Shown piece by piece: positions 51,591 to 62,095 of a stretch of DNA of 64,000 bases. Location: the NCBI GenBank assembly GCA_009760885.1, contig CM019710.1, positions 2,086,633-2,150,632 of the forward strand. The letters are read 5' to 3'. Source of the stretch: Achatina immaculata (Eukaryota > Mollusca > Gastropoda > Stylommatophora > Achatinidae). The notes beneath the pieces were generated by a model. The model was given only the letters and a program-made list of their open reading frames with translations, had not been told where the DNA came from and made no database searches. The translations under genes and the position numbers were made by a program. The first letter of the stretch is position 1; each line of letters starts with the position of its first letter.

Positions 51591-52029
51591 AGTTTAGTTA
51601 CAGTTCTGGCTAGAAGAATAGGATGCCTTTGTTTTGTCTTAATCTATGGAATTAATTCACATTTGATGAGTGCTTTTCCAAACTCAACCTGTGATTTGCT
51701 AAAAAAAAATCAAAACAGAGAAAATTATAATATACAAAGCTTATGTAACATAACTGCATTACATTTATCATGTAGTCACAAATTAAATTCAGGCACTTGT
51801 CATACCATGACTTTAGCTTTAACAATCCCTCATCAAAGAATGGCATCACCAAAGTATTGAGCCATTTGTTTACTCCATCCATGAACACCTCATTGATAAC
51901 CCAGTCTCTCTGTGAAAGTTCGAAAAAGACTAATCCTCAAAGTTTGAGCAAACTCATCAGAGAAATCTGAAATCATGTCATGACATTTTTCACACAACAC
52001 TTGGTCAACTATTTGAATGAGTTCATCAG
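51591..52029. other. Intron sequence, nothing recognised
   Basis: About 440 AT-rich bases; short frames only. Confidence 0.5.
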
Positions 52030-52118
52030 TCACAATTGAGTGTCATCCTTGTCTCCCTTGAGTGTCATCCTTGTCTCCCTTGAGTGCCATCCTTGTCTCC
52101 TTTGAGTGTCATCTTTGT
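52030..52118. repeat. 22-bp minisatellite, 4-5 copies
   Basis: The unit GAGTGTCATCCTTGTCTCCC plus TT. Confidence 0.8.
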
Positions 52119-52790
52119 CTTCCTTATGTATGCTTATCTGTGTGTCTGTTCTTGTATTTTCTGTACCAGACCCTCACAGAACTGTCACCATACACATGAC
52201 ACAATGGGCATTGAATCTTAACAACACTATGTCCTTTGGCCAGCAGAAAACAAATCGCACAGACCCAGCTGATGGGAATGCTGGTTACAGGGTCCACATT
52301 CTCTTGGTCACTACTTGTGCACAACTGAGCAAACTGGACTGTGGGTTGACATATAGCAAGATAACACTTTACTGGTTGCTATAGGAAATGTACCATGCTG
52401 CTATAGCAACTAGTTTATTTCTACAAGCCAACTGGAGGTTGATTCTGGAATTTCCCACATATTGTGATATATCTATTGTATAGCCATTGTTTTTTTTAAT
52501 GTGATATAATCATTTTTTTTACTTACCATAGAGCCACTGTTTTTATTTGTGATGTGCCATCATTTACTGAATGTAATACATTTACTATTTATCAGTTGTG
52601 ATTGAGCTTCATATAGTCACAGTTTATCAAGTTTGTACTCAAGTCTTTCATGGCAAGTCTTAAGCACCACTTTGAGTCCAAGTCACAACTTTTATTTCTA
52701 GAGTTCATTCTAAATGATTTCTTAAATATCTGACTCAAATCCAAGTCAATCTACACAGTTCTACTAATTTTACAGTTTATTCACTGTGAT
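52119..52790. other. Intron sequence with an unexplained open frame
   Basis: An acceptor-like CTGTACCAG ends at 52,169 and a frame with MTQWALNLNNTMSFGQQ follows. It does not fit the required splice phase of MYCBPAP and has no family match that I recognise. The remainder is AT-rich. Confidence 0.4.
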
Positions 52791-52794
52791 GTAG

Positions 52795-53005
52795 TCGCTG
52801 CAGTCAGTTTAGTTTTGCGAAGTTTATTTAAATGTGATGCAGATGTAATGCATTCACTTTAGCTTGCAAAGTTTATTGACTGTGATGCAAATGTAATGCA
52901 GACAGTGTAACTTATAAAGTATATTTAATGTGATACAGGTGTAATTCTGTGAACATAACTTATAAAGTATATTTATTGTGATACAGATATGCTGCTGTGA
53001 GCATA
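52795..53005. repeat. About 56-bp diverged minisatellite, 4 copies
   Basis: Units contain AAGTTTATT-ACTGTGATGC followed by A-ATGTAATGC and TAACTTATAAAGTATATTTA. Confidence 0.65.
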
Positions 53006-53086
53006 ACTTATACAATATATTCACCAAAATAAAACAGACAATAGAACATGATGGTCATCATTTGCAAAACTTGTATTTCTTCTCAG

Positions 53087-53249
53087 GGTATGCCACAACC
53101 CACAGAAGACATGAGAAAAATGGAGTTTGTATCTGTGAAGCAAGAAAGTGAGATACAACACACAAGATCCAGACAAACTGAGACCAAAGCTTTGAGAAAC
53201 TGGCATTGTAGGATGATGGAGAGAAAGAAACAGCAAGCACATATATCAA
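53087..53249 (+). CDS. MYCBPAP: MYCBPAP exon 6
   Basis: Acceptor TTGTATTTCTTCTCAG ends at 53,086; donor GTGGGT starts at 53,250. It encodes GMPQPTEDMRKMEFVSVKQE, SEIQHTRSRQTETKALRNWH and CRMMERKKQQAHIS plus one base (A). ALRNWHCRMMERKKQQ aligns with the vertebrate block with FLKNWQRNTALRKKQQ, a basic helical stretch. The A joins AA of the next exon to give Lys. Confidence 0.85.
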
Positions 53250-53402
53250 GTGGGTATCTTAAACTTGATATTAAAATTCTAATAGTGCACAAACCTTCAG
53301 GTGGTTCTTTCTAAGACTTCCTATTAGCTTTATCTATGTAACAATGGTAAAAAGAAAAGAGAAAACTTTACCCGGTTAAAAGTAAAATTTTAAATTATAA
53401 TA

Positions 53403-53424
53403 TTTCAGCTTATGCCTTCATCAG
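53403..53424 (-). ncRNA. Hammerhead-like core in a decayed Penelope-type 3' end
   Basis: The minus strand reads CTGATGAAGGCATAAGCTGA plus AA: the box CTGATGA, a short hairpin-forming segment and GAAA. This resembles the conserved core of hammerhead ribozymes found in Penelope-like elements. Stem I and the cleavage-site triplet are not evident, so activity is doubtful. Confidence 0.3.
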
Positions 53425-53927
53425 ACAAAAACAATTTAAAATATAGAGGAAGGAAGGAAGAGCAGATACGGTGAGTGAAGAAAAAAGAACATTGTAAAAG
53501 TTTAAGATATTAAAGCTTATTTCTGGAGTGCCGAATATCATTCTTCTCAATATTGTCTAGACAAGGGTTTCTCAACTTGGATTCTGTAATGGATCTACAG
53601 GGGTTTTGCCAGAGATCGTGACTGAAAATCCCTCCTATGCACTTCCTGTGAAACCCTAGGGTCCCACTGATGCCCACTTGAGAAACCCTGACTCTAGCCT
53701 ACTCTGTGTAAACTTTGCCCCACATTGCAATGTTCTGGGACAGCAAGTTTTGTTGGTGTCTCTTGTAACACATAATTCAGCCACCTTTGGCAGAAAGCAT
53801 TTTACAGAAAAATGTTCAATGTTCTTAGATTTTATTTTTGGTGGTGACCCTTTGGGTAAACTAAAAGGAAAAATATTTATTTTTGTGCCAATGCTAGTGA
53901 CTTTATTAGAATTGGTATACGAGGGCA

Positions 53928-55087
53928 GTTCACAAAGATCCAGGACTGAATTTTTTTTTACTAAATGAGTAGACTCACCGGCTTCTTGGATCTAGCCTTC
54001 TTCAAATTAGTCTCTTTGTGATTGTATACACTTATTCCAGCAGTCCTGCTATTTATGGAAGCACCTCTGAAAGTCACTTTGTGAGATAACCTTCATTTGT
54101 CTCATCACGTTTGTTTGAATTTCTTCAGCTTTGGTGACCTTTCAATGTTTTATTTAGATGTGGGAACAAGAAGAAGTTACAGAGTATAAAAGTGAGTATG
54201 AAGAGAATGGAAACAATATGGTGCTTTGCTAAAGATTCATTTGTTTTGACAGCTTTGTGTGTAGGGGCATTGTCATGGTAAAGGATCTAGTTTCCAGTAC
54301 GGAAACTCACAGGATGATGTCTGAGCACAGTGTCAGAGAGGCATTGTAGGACTGCTGTGTAGAATTATGTATTAACTGTCTGACCTCTAGGGACATATTC
54401 ATGATGAATTAGTCAGTCAGTGTCAAAGAACATGCCTTCTTTGACATTCTCCATTGTGATGATACTGGCTTTGTTTCCAGGTCATAGTTGTACACGCAGC
54501 TTTCATCACCAGTGATCATTGATGACATGAATTTGGGATCATTTTGGGCTCACTCATGGAGATCAATGCAGATTGAGTGATCTTCCATTTGTTCTCCAGT
54601 CAGGAGATGGGGCATGAGTTTTGCTGACACACATCTCATACCCAAATCTTCACTTAGAATTTTATGAGATGGTCTCTATCAGTGTGGGAGGTGGGAGCTG
54701 GGTGGCATGCCAGGGCAGTGGCCATCTTCAAATGATCAGCGTCCACTTTTGAAGTGGAAAACCACTTAGATGTCTTCAACTGACTTAGGCAGGACTCAAC
54801 AAAAATTGACTGTAGCATTTCATAAGCTTCAGCAACAGCTTTCTGGAGACAAACACAGAAATCAGTGCACACATTTTGTTTTCTTCTCCATGTTGAAGTG
54901 CACCAGAACCTACAGGTATGCATTCACTTGGAGGTTTGTGCAGTGTGGATGACTGAAGATAATGAGATCAGATTTTGCATGTACACTCAGGAATGGTTAC
55001 TACAATTCTTATCTTGGTGCCACTTCACTGTGTATTATAGTTTCCTGGAAAAAATTCAGTCTTGGATCTTTGCAAACAGCCCTCATA
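53928..55087 (-). mobile_element. Degenerate mariner-family DNA transposon, minus strand
   Basis: Terminal inverted repeats of about 36 bp (left CGAGGGCAGTTCACAAAGAT at 53,930; right reverse complement TGAGGGCTGTTTGCAAAGAT ending at 55,085) lie between TA dinucleotides (53,928-53,929 and 55,086-55,087), the mariner target. Between them the minus strand holds pieces of a mariner transposase: CVCLQKAVAEAYEMLQ, EDLGMRCVSAKLMPHLLTGE, MITGDESCVYNYDLETKPVS and SSQWRMSKKA. TGDES...YDLETK contains the catalytic-core Asp region. At least five stops or indels and missing segments: a dead element of 1,156 bp. Confidence 0.88.
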
Positions 55088-55149
55088 TTGTATGGTTGGG
55101 AGACCCACCCACACACACATACAAAGCAAAAAATGAGCAGTAGTAAATA

Positions 55150-55472
55150 TTTTAATGTAAGGGTTTTGCAGGATTAAAATATATGCAGTTTAGATGTGCA
55201 TGATAGTATGTGGTTTAGATGTGCATGATAGTATGTGGTTTAGATGTGCATGATAGTATGTGGTTTAGATGTGCATGATAGTATGTGGTTTAGATGTGCA
55301 TGATAGTATGTGGTTTAGATGTGCATGATAGTATGTGGTTTAGATGTGCATGATAGTATGTGGTTTAGATGTGCATGATAGTATGTGGTTTAGATGTGCT
55401 TGATAGTATGTGGTTTAGATGTGCATGATAGTATGTGGTTTAGATGTGCATGATAGTATGTGGTTTAGATGT
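55150..55472. repeat. 26-bp minisatellite, about 12 copies
   Basis: The unit TAGATGTGCATGATAGTATG plus TGGTTT is almost perfectly homogeneous, so it is probably young. Confidence 0.95.
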
Positions 55473-55499
55473 GCAACTAGATAACACAAGTGGACTGTG

Positions 55500-55690
55500 A
55501 GCAAAATGTTGGTTAGGTTATACTTGTAAAGAGAGACCAGTAACATAAGTAGATAGTAAACAAGAAAATGTTAGTCTATATTTGTAAAGAAAGACCAGTA
55601 ACATAATTAGATAGTAAACAAGAAAATGTTAGGCTATACTTGTAAAGAAAGACCAGTAACACAAGTAGACAGTAAACAAGAAAATGTTAG
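55500..55690. repeat. 56-57-bp triplication
   Basis: Three copies of a unit with AAGAAAGACCAGTAACATAA and GTAAACAAGAAAATGTTAGG, ending 48 bases before the exon at 55,739. Confidence 0.85.
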
Positions 55691-55738
55691 GCTGTGCAGG
55701 GAAGACCAAAAAATTCAGACATATTCTTTTATTTGCAG

Positions 55739-55858
55739 AACTCCTGAATAAAGCTCCAGAAGATCTGGTGATGAACCAATCAGATACTTACCATGAGGTC
55801 CAGGAACAAAGATATTTAATTGATCGAACAATTCCAAAAGTGGATTATGGGAAAGGAT
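55739..55858 (+). CDS. MYCBPAP: MYCBPAP exon 7
   Basis: Acceptor TCTTTTATTTGCAG ends at 55,738; a consensus donor GTGAGT starts at 55,859. It completes Lys, then encodes LLNKAPEDLVMNQSDTYHEV and QEQRYLIDRTIPKVDYGKG plus one base (T). DTYHEVQEQRYLIDRTIP aligns with vertebrate ETYRRIQEERELIDCTLP. Confidence 0.92.
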
Positions 55859-55949
55859 GTGAGTCAGTGTATATTGTTTTTTTTTTTGTTTTCTCTTAGG
55901 TCCTCAATTTGTGGTTGTAAATAGTGGGAGATTGAGAAAATATCAGTGC

Positions 55950-56225
55950 CTTTGTATTTCAGCATGACATAATTCATCACAATCCTAATATTCATATTTG
56001 AAGATGACATAGTTCATCACAATCCCTCTATTGGCATTTCTGTGTGACACAACTCATTACAATCCACTGTGACATAGCTCATTACAATCTCACTGTGACA
56101 TAGCCTATTACAATCTCACTGTGACATAGCCTGTTACAATCTCACTGTGACATAGCCTATTACAATCTCACTGTGACATAGCCTATTACAATCTCACTGT
56201 GACATAGCCTATTACAATCCCACTT
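55950..56225. repeat. 26-bp minisatellite, about 6-7 copies plus diverged flank
   Basis: The core unit TCACTGTGACATAGCCTATT plus ACAATC (56,060-56,220); more diverged units with GACATAGTTCATCACAATCC lie to the left. Confidence 0.85.
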
Positions 56226-56232
56226 TTCATGT

Positions 56233-56445
56233 TTGAATATGAGACCCAGACCTGCATACAGAGACCTCATAGCCCAGGTATGGCCCCAAGAGACAAGCAT
56301 GGAGGAGAAACTCTGGGGCCCCTACAACAGCAGGGTTCATGGAAACAACCCAGTTCCCTGTTTCGAAAGCTGGGCATATGAAACTGAACACAGAAGAAGA
56401 TTGTTAGACCAGAGTTGGTATACTTGTTAGGTAGTCAGAGTGTGG
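56233..56445 (+). other. Unidentified coding-like segment
   Basis: A segment with balanced base composition in an AT-rich intron, open for 65 codons (MRPRPAYRDLIAQVWPQETS and onward). It begins right after a minisatellite, has no fitting splice phase for MYCBPAP and no family that I recognise. It could be a piece of a retroelement or processed pseudogene. Confidence 0.3.
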
Positions 56446-56574
56446 CCAGGTTTGGTGGTCAGGCCAGTACAGGGTCTATATTAAATGTGGACATTGATGG
56501 AATGAAGGGGGTGGAGGGGAGGTTATTCTAAAAGACAACCTGGCACTCTGTTTACTGAGGCGGGATGAACTGGT

Positions 56575-56930
56575 AAAGGTGCGAAATAGATTATAGGCAC
56601 TAACTAGTTGGGATACATGAGAGATAGAATGTAGGCACTAATTAATAGATAGAGGTGAGAGATAAAATGTAGACACTAACTAGTGGGGATATGTGAGAGA
56701 TAGAATGCAGACACTAACTAGTGGAGATATGTAAGAGATAGAATGCAGACACTAACTAGTGGAGATATGTGAGAGATAGAATGTAGACACTAACTAGTGG
56801 AGATATGTGAGAGATAGAATGTAGACACTAACTAGTGGAGATAGAGATAGAATGTAGACACTAACTAGTGGGGAGAGATGAGTTAGTTGACACTAACTAG
56901 TGGGAGGGTCAGAGATAAAATGCAGACACT
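56575..56930. repeat. 36-38-bp minisatellite, about 9 copies
   Basis: Units contain GAGAGATAGAATGTAGACAC followed by TAACTAGTGGAGATATGT, with a few shortened units. Confidence 0.9.
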
Positions 56931-57339
56931 AACCAGCTACTGGCGTAATCTGTTTTTACTGAAATAGCTGCTAGTGTCTTTGGGTTTTATATATCTAACA
57001 CTAATATCATTGTTATTTTAATGGTTTATCACACATCTCTTGTCAAGACTTGTAAAGTGTGATCTATAATGTTAAAATATAGTGATTAATTATATCCAGT
57101 GGAACAATCTTTATTGAGATCAGTTACTATTATTATTACGTGCCATGTTGGACAGCGCTGGTGATCGAGCTTCTCTATTTTGTTCGGTCCTTGTTGTCTG
57201 CCATAAATTCTCATGCTTTTCTTTTTTAAAGACACTTTTGATCAGTCCACTGAGATATTTTTCTCTTGACCTTTTTTTCTTCATATTTCCCTTCCAGCCA
57301 TTACTAAGTTCTGTAACCTCTGTCTTCTTATGACTTGTC

Positions 57340-57560
57340 CAAGTCATGTTAACTACTGTCTTCTCATGACATGTCCAAGTCATGTTAACTTCTGTCTTCT
57401 CATGACATGTCCAAGTTCTGTAACCTCTGTCTTCTCATGACATGTCCAAGTTCTGTAACCTCTGTCTTCTCATGACATGTCCAAGTCATGTTAAATTCTG
57501 TCTTCTCATGACATGTCCAAGTTCTGTAACCTCTGTCTTCTCATGACATGTCCAAGTTCT
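57340..57560. repeat. 35-bp array in LINE H from the GHVMRR region
   Basis: Units contain GTCTTCTCATGACATGTCCA followed by AGTTCTGTAACCTCT. On the minus strand CATGTCATGAGAAGACAG reads as HVMRRQ, the conserved LINE C-terminal motif. Confidence 0.85.
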
Positions 57561-57689
57561 GTAACCTCTGACATGCCCAAACATTGTGACTGTCTTTTTC
57601 TTGTAATTTTAACTAGTTTTTTGTTCTGAAACTTCTTTGATGACTTCTTCATTTGTTTTTCCATCTGTCCAGGGTATGTGTTGCACCCT

Positions 57690-57975
57690 TCTCTAAAACC
57701 ACATCTTCTCTGTTGCTTCTCTAAAACCACATCTTCTCTGTTGCTTCTCTAAAACCACATCTTCTCTGTTGCTTCTCTAAAACCACATCTTCTCTGTTGC
57801 ATCTCTAAAACCACATCTTCTCTGTTGCATCTCTAAAACCACATCTTCTCTGTTGTATCTCTAAAACCACATCTTCTCTGTTGCTTCTCTAAAACCACAT
57901 CTTCTCTATTGCTTCTCTAAAACCACATCTTCTCTGTTGCTTCTCTAAAACCATGTTTTCTCTGTTGCTTCCAGT
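57690..57975. repeat. 28-bp array in LINE H, about 10 copies
   Basis: The unit is TTGCTTCTCTAAAACCACAT plus CTTCTCTG. LINE H coding sequence lies on both sides. Confidence 0.9.
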
Positions 57976-58576
57976 TTCTTTGTCATCTTTTGTTATCTGT
58001 CCAAGTTTCACAATTATGCAGCAATATTGGTTCTATATATCACTGTAATATTCTTTCCTTCACTTCTGGGGAGCATTTTCTTATTTGTTAGTATCTTCTT
58101 CATATCATAAAAAGTAGCTTTTACTGTTTACCTGTTCAAGACTTTACTTCATATGCGCACTTGCCATCAGTGAAGATTGTTGTTCTGAGGTAATTGAATT
58201 TATTTACTTGTGTCAGTGTGCACTGAGATCAGTGTTTCCCGATGATGTAGAGAATTAAAATTCTAGCCGTTGATGTTGAATTTTTTGTGTGTGTTAGCTC
58301 CTTTCTGTGGGCTATATGTTGTCATTAAATTCTCTTATACATGGAAATACATAAACATCAAAAATGAATGTTTATGAGATGAAGTATTATTTCAGAATCT
58401 TAATTTTTGCCCGATTTGAATTCATTGTTGTTTTTCTTGTTGCTTTTATAGTTGTTGCTACATTGTTGTTGTTGTTGTAGATCTAGCTATAAGTGGACTA
58501 TTGTCCTTCACCCCAAGTGATTTAATCACAAGCTGATTTCCTGTAGCTGAGAATGTTCTTGAAATACTTTTGTCAG

Positions 58577-58640
58577 ATCGAGTTGGAAGTGAATTCTGGC
58601 AACAGCAGGAACAGTTTGGAGATGATCTCACTGGTCTGCA
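58577..58640 (+). CDS. MYCBPAP: MYCBPAP exon 8
   Basis: Acceptor AATACTTTTGTCAG ends at 58,576; consensus donor GTAAGT starts at 58,641. The split codon T|AT gives Tyr, then RVGSEFWQQQEQFGDDLTGL plus two bases (CA). It aligns with the vertebrate block with SGFWSRLEYLGDEMTGL. An upstream AG (CTGTAG at 58,546) would also keep the frame but would add residues not conserved in the family; I chose the downstream one for this reason. Confidence 0.85.
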
Positions 58641-58731
58641 GTAAGTAATTATTAAATAGACAAAGTCAGCTGCTTAGAGCTGTATTAAAAGAATCAGTGG
58701 TTTAGAGCTGTATTAAAAGAATTAAAAGAAG

Positions 58732-60420
58732 TTACAGACAGCTGAAGACATTGTTAATTCCAGCTGGGTGGAGACAGCCAGTCTGGAAAACAAGGCGCTG
58801 TTCTAGGACCCTCCGAGATCGTACATCTGCGGAACAAGAGCGGATCGCCCTAACCGAAATATCCTGTTTGCCCCTGTGGTTACCAAGGCAAAAATGTTTA
58901 GCCACAGGTGTCCAGGCCCTCTTAGAAATATCATTGAGATGCTGGCGAAATCGATCTCCTAACCGTAAGTCAGTTTCCCCTATGTACTTCAAACCGCAAC
59001 GTTTGCACATGATAACATAAATGACATTTCGTGAAGTACAGGTGAAACCCTCCTGAACTGATAACGTGGACTTAGGGAAGTAGATCTGGCTGGCCTCGAT
59101 AACAAACAGACAAGTGTTACACCTACGGCATCCACAACGTCTGGTACCATAAAAAGTGTCATCTGTCTTAAGATGACTACGAATTAAAAGGTCCCTGAGG
59201 TTCTTGTCCTGTCTAGAAGCCACCAATGGGGGTTCCCCAAAAAGTTCACGTGTCTCAGGCTCGGTCTGGAGGAGGTGGAGATGGCGAAACAGTATGTTTT
59301 TAACTGCCAAGCTATGAGGGTGGTACGTGAGTACTAGTTTCACTCTGTCCGAGCTACAGTGCGGTTTAGGGGTGAGGGCTTGTTGCCGCGATATATGGCT
59401 AATGCGGTTCCAAGATGACGAGAGAACGTGGTCTGGATAGCTGCATTGACGGAAGAAATCTAGCAATTTGTGGCCTTGATCCTGGAAATCCAAATCCTCC
59501 TTACACAAACGTCGCAACCTAAGAAGCTGGGAAAAAGGAATAGAGTCCTTACACGATCTGGGATGGGAGGAAGAGTACAGGAGGTAGCTGTGAGAGTCTG
59601 TAGGTTTATAGTGGATAGAAGTAGTAAGCCCGGAAGGGCCGATAGTGACGGCAATGTCAAGAAAGCTTGCGGAAGTGGCAGAGATATGGGAGGTGAAAGA
59701 AATGACAGGATTGTATTCTTTAACAAAACTGATAAAGTTGTTAAGGTCTTCCTCTGGCATTGATGTGATCCCAATTCCATCGTCTATGTAGCGTCTATAG
59801 AAGGCGGGAAAAGGGCCTCTAAAGGCTCTCAGAACCTTGTGTTTGAAGTGGCCCATGAACAGACACGCGTAGCTGGGGCCCATCTTGGTACCCATGGCTA
59901 CACCACTAATCTGGTCAAAGTAAAGGCCATTGAATTCAAAAGAATTGAGTTGGAGGAGAAGTTGTGTAAGGCACAGAATAGTAGACGTAGGAATAGAGGG
60001 ATTGCGTCTTTTGTTCAGAAAGAACTTGACGGGCTGAAGTCCCTGGTCATGCAGGATGGATGTGTATAAGGATACTACATCAAGAGTGAAGATACGGTAG
60101 GTGTGACCAGGCAGGAGTGTAAGGGTCTCAAAAGTAATGAGAGCATGATTGGTGTCCTTGAGATAAGTGGGCAGACTAGTGACCAGAGGTTGAAAGATGC
60201 TGTCAAGAAAATCAGAGATTTGTTCCGTAGGGCAGGAACAAGCAGACACTATGGGCCTTCCTGGCTTGCCTGGTTTGTGAATCTTAGGGAGTAGATAAAA
60301 AGATGGTTTCCCTAAGCAGCTGTCACGGATGTGAAGATGTGTAGCCGAGGGAGAAAGACCAGACTTGGTCTTGTGGATGAGTTCGTTGATCGTGTCTCGA
60401 ACATGGTGGTTGTTTGACAC
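58732..60420 (-). mobile_element. Penelope-like element (family P1), RT plus GIY-YIG, 5' truncated
   Basis: An open frame (58,732-60,450, 572 codons on the minus strand) without internal stops. RT about residues 15-330: PSFYLLPKIHKPGKPGRPIV, FTLDVVSLYTSIL (catalytic Asp near 124), GVAMGTKMGPSYACLFMG, and YRRYIDDGIG with YIDD at 221-224. A Cys-rich CGCRRCNTC linker (about 430-440) precedes the GIY-YIG endonuclease at about 476-570 (VIYVIMCKRCGLKYIGET, RLGDRFRQH, NHRGK, LEQRLVFQTGCLHPAGIN). The N-terminal IKPADK block is missing and the first dozen codons are the host minisatellite, so true element sequence starts near 60,415. Its 3' region is absent: the stop codon abuts intron sequence. Catalytic residues are preserved, implying a recent insertion. 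Confidence 0.92.
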
Positions 60421-60429
60421 AAACCAGAT

Positions 60430-60816
60430 GCTGTATTTTCTCATTAGCATGACTTTGACATTAACCAGGTGCTGTATTTTCTAATTAGCATGACTTTGAC
60501 ACAAACCAGGTGCTGTATTTTCTCATTAGCATGACTTTGACACAAACCAAGTGCTGTATTTTCTCATTAGCATGACTTTGACACAAACCAGATGCTGTAT
60601 TTTCTAATTAGCATGACTTTGACACAAACCAGATGCTGTATTTTCTAAGTAGCATGACTTTGACACAAACCAGATGCTGTATTTTCTAATTAGCATGACT
60701 TTGACACAAACCAGATGCTGTATTTTCTAATTAGCATGACTTTGACACAAACCAGGTGCTGTATTTTCTCATTAGCATGACTTTGACACAAACCAGGTGC
60801 TGTATTTTCTCATTAG
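60430..60816. repeat. 41-bp array duplicating the MYCBPAP exon-9 splice acceptor
   Basis: Ten units contain AACCAGGTGCTGTATTTTCT followed by CATTAG and CATGACTTTGACAC. The last unit is the real intron end, and its CATGACTTTGACACA is the start of the exon. Each unit therefore has a branch-point-like TTTGAC, a pyrimidine tract, an AG and about 16 exon bases. Confidence 0.92.
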
Positions 60817-60899
60817 CATGACTTTGACACAGACTCAGAGAGGCTACCCTCCACCAGTTGAACATGTTGGACTATGCCAAATTGTAAAGGAAGAGAAAG
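60817..60899 (+). CDS. MYCBPAP: MYCBPAP exon 9
   Basis: Acceptor TGTATTTTCTCATTAG ends at 60,816; donor GTGAGA starts at 60,900. The split codon CA|C gives His, then MTLTQTQRGYPPPVEHVGLC and QIVKEEK plus one base (G). It aligns with the vertebrate block MTKTKTQRGLMEPITHI. Use of any of the nine upstream duplicate acceptors would add 41 n bases and run into TGA within the first added unit. Confidence 0.88.
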
Positions 60900-61144
60900 G
60901 TGAGAGACCTTCATTTGTTTTTCATCTTGCCTTAGATTTTGATTTTGCTTTTAGCACCAGACCGGTTACTTACTTACTGATCATGGTTTTGATGTTTATT
61001 TCATGATTATGAAGATGGTAACTCTTCAGAACTAGGGAGTAATAATGATTATAGTGATTAAGATCACAAATTACTACTGCATTGATGTCAAAGACATAAA
61101 GTGCTGATGGAATATGTTTCTCCTCTTTTTCAAGGTTAGATTTT
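60900..61144. other. Intron sequence, nothing recognised
   Basis: About 245 bases of AT-rich intron. Confidence 0.5.
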
Positions 61145-61640
61145 TTAAAATGTATAAACTAGGAAAAATGTAGTAACAGCTTTATTAATTAATGAGCACA
61201 CTTTGGTGAGAGAGTGATACAGTAGTAATCTAACCAGGAGAAGGTTGATTAGGTGACTGCATTTGGGGTAGAAGGGTTGTAATCTGATGCTGTGAGGAGG
61301 TTCTGAACTGCATGTTACAAGTGAGAAAGGAGTAGAACTTAGTGCAGAGGGAATATGACTATGGGAAAGGAGAATGTTAGGTGTAGCTGAATTGCAAGTT
61401 GAGACCATGTGGTTCCAGTGTCTCATATTCCTGAATGTACCAGTTCTCAAGCGCTAGGTGGCTTCTGTCATTGGCATGACATTGTTTGATAACTGTTACC
61501 AGAAAATCAGATTTGGTTCTGTGGTTGGAGTCATAGAAATGATTAGGGACTGGTTTCAAAGCATGCTGAGATATGTTGTACAGATGTTTTTGCATTTAGA
61601 GTTAGATTTAGTCCCTAAACTCCTCATCTTAAAAGGGGTT
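61145..61640 (-). mobile_element. Penelope-like element (family P2) C-terminal scrap, minus strand
   Basis: The minus strand encodes MQKHLYNISQHALKPVPNHF, NHRTKSDFLVTVIKQC and YETLEPHGLNLQFSYT with a stop at 61,377, then 3' sequence (with CCTTCTCCTGGTTAGATTAC on the minus strand) matching the P2 copy at 31,740-33,410. Confidence 0.8.
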
Positions 61641-61678
61641 AGAGTGAATCCTTGATACCTTCCAAAAATGCATGCACA

Positions 61679-62095
61679 CGTACATACACCACACACACAC
61701 ACAAACACCACACACACCACACAAACACACACCACACATGCATACTACACATGCACACACATCACATACACACCACATGCACACACCACACACACACACC
61801 ACATATGCACACCAAACACATACCACATACACACACCACATACCACACACACACCATTCACATGCATACACCACACACACTACACACCATGCACACACCA
61901 AACACACACACCACTCACACCACACACACCATGCAAACACCACACCACACACAAACACACCACATACCATATACACACCACGCACATGGACACACCACAC
62001 ACACACCACACACACACTACACACATAGACTATACACACACCATGCACACATACACCACACACAAACATCACACACACACCACACACACAAATTG
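61679..62095. repeat. Imperfect (CA)n region, about 415 bp
   Basis: CA-rich with CACACACCACA and CATGCACACA variants. Frames of 100-160 codons rich in His and Thr (or Cys and Val on the other strand) are artefacts. Confidence 0.95.

Larger units (their letters stand above)
57120..58250 (-). mobile_element. LINE family H, minus strand, with two internal arrays
   Basis: The minus strand encodes a LINE ORF2 C-terminal region: IYRTNIAA-type sequence near 58,040, KKLVKITRKRQSQCLGMSEV at about 57,590, and a C-terminus with MKKKRSREKYLSGLIKSVFK ending in LSNMAR and a stop (57,140). Two arrays (57,340-57,560 and 57,690-57,975) interrupt it. The 3' tail is the (AAT)n at 57,127-57,137. Confidence 0.7.

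Noticed and set aside
52106..52384. Possible MYCBPAP exon after CTGTACCAG
   Set aside because: The frame required after exon 5 (phase 0) hits a stop, and the exon at 53,087 supplies the conserved NW...RKKQQ block in phase.
58547..58576. Upstream acceptor CTGTAG for MYCBPAP exon 8
   Set aside because: It keeps frame but adds ENVLEILLSD, which does not fit the conserved block; the TGTCAG at 58,576 gives the family-consistent Tyr-Arg-Val start.
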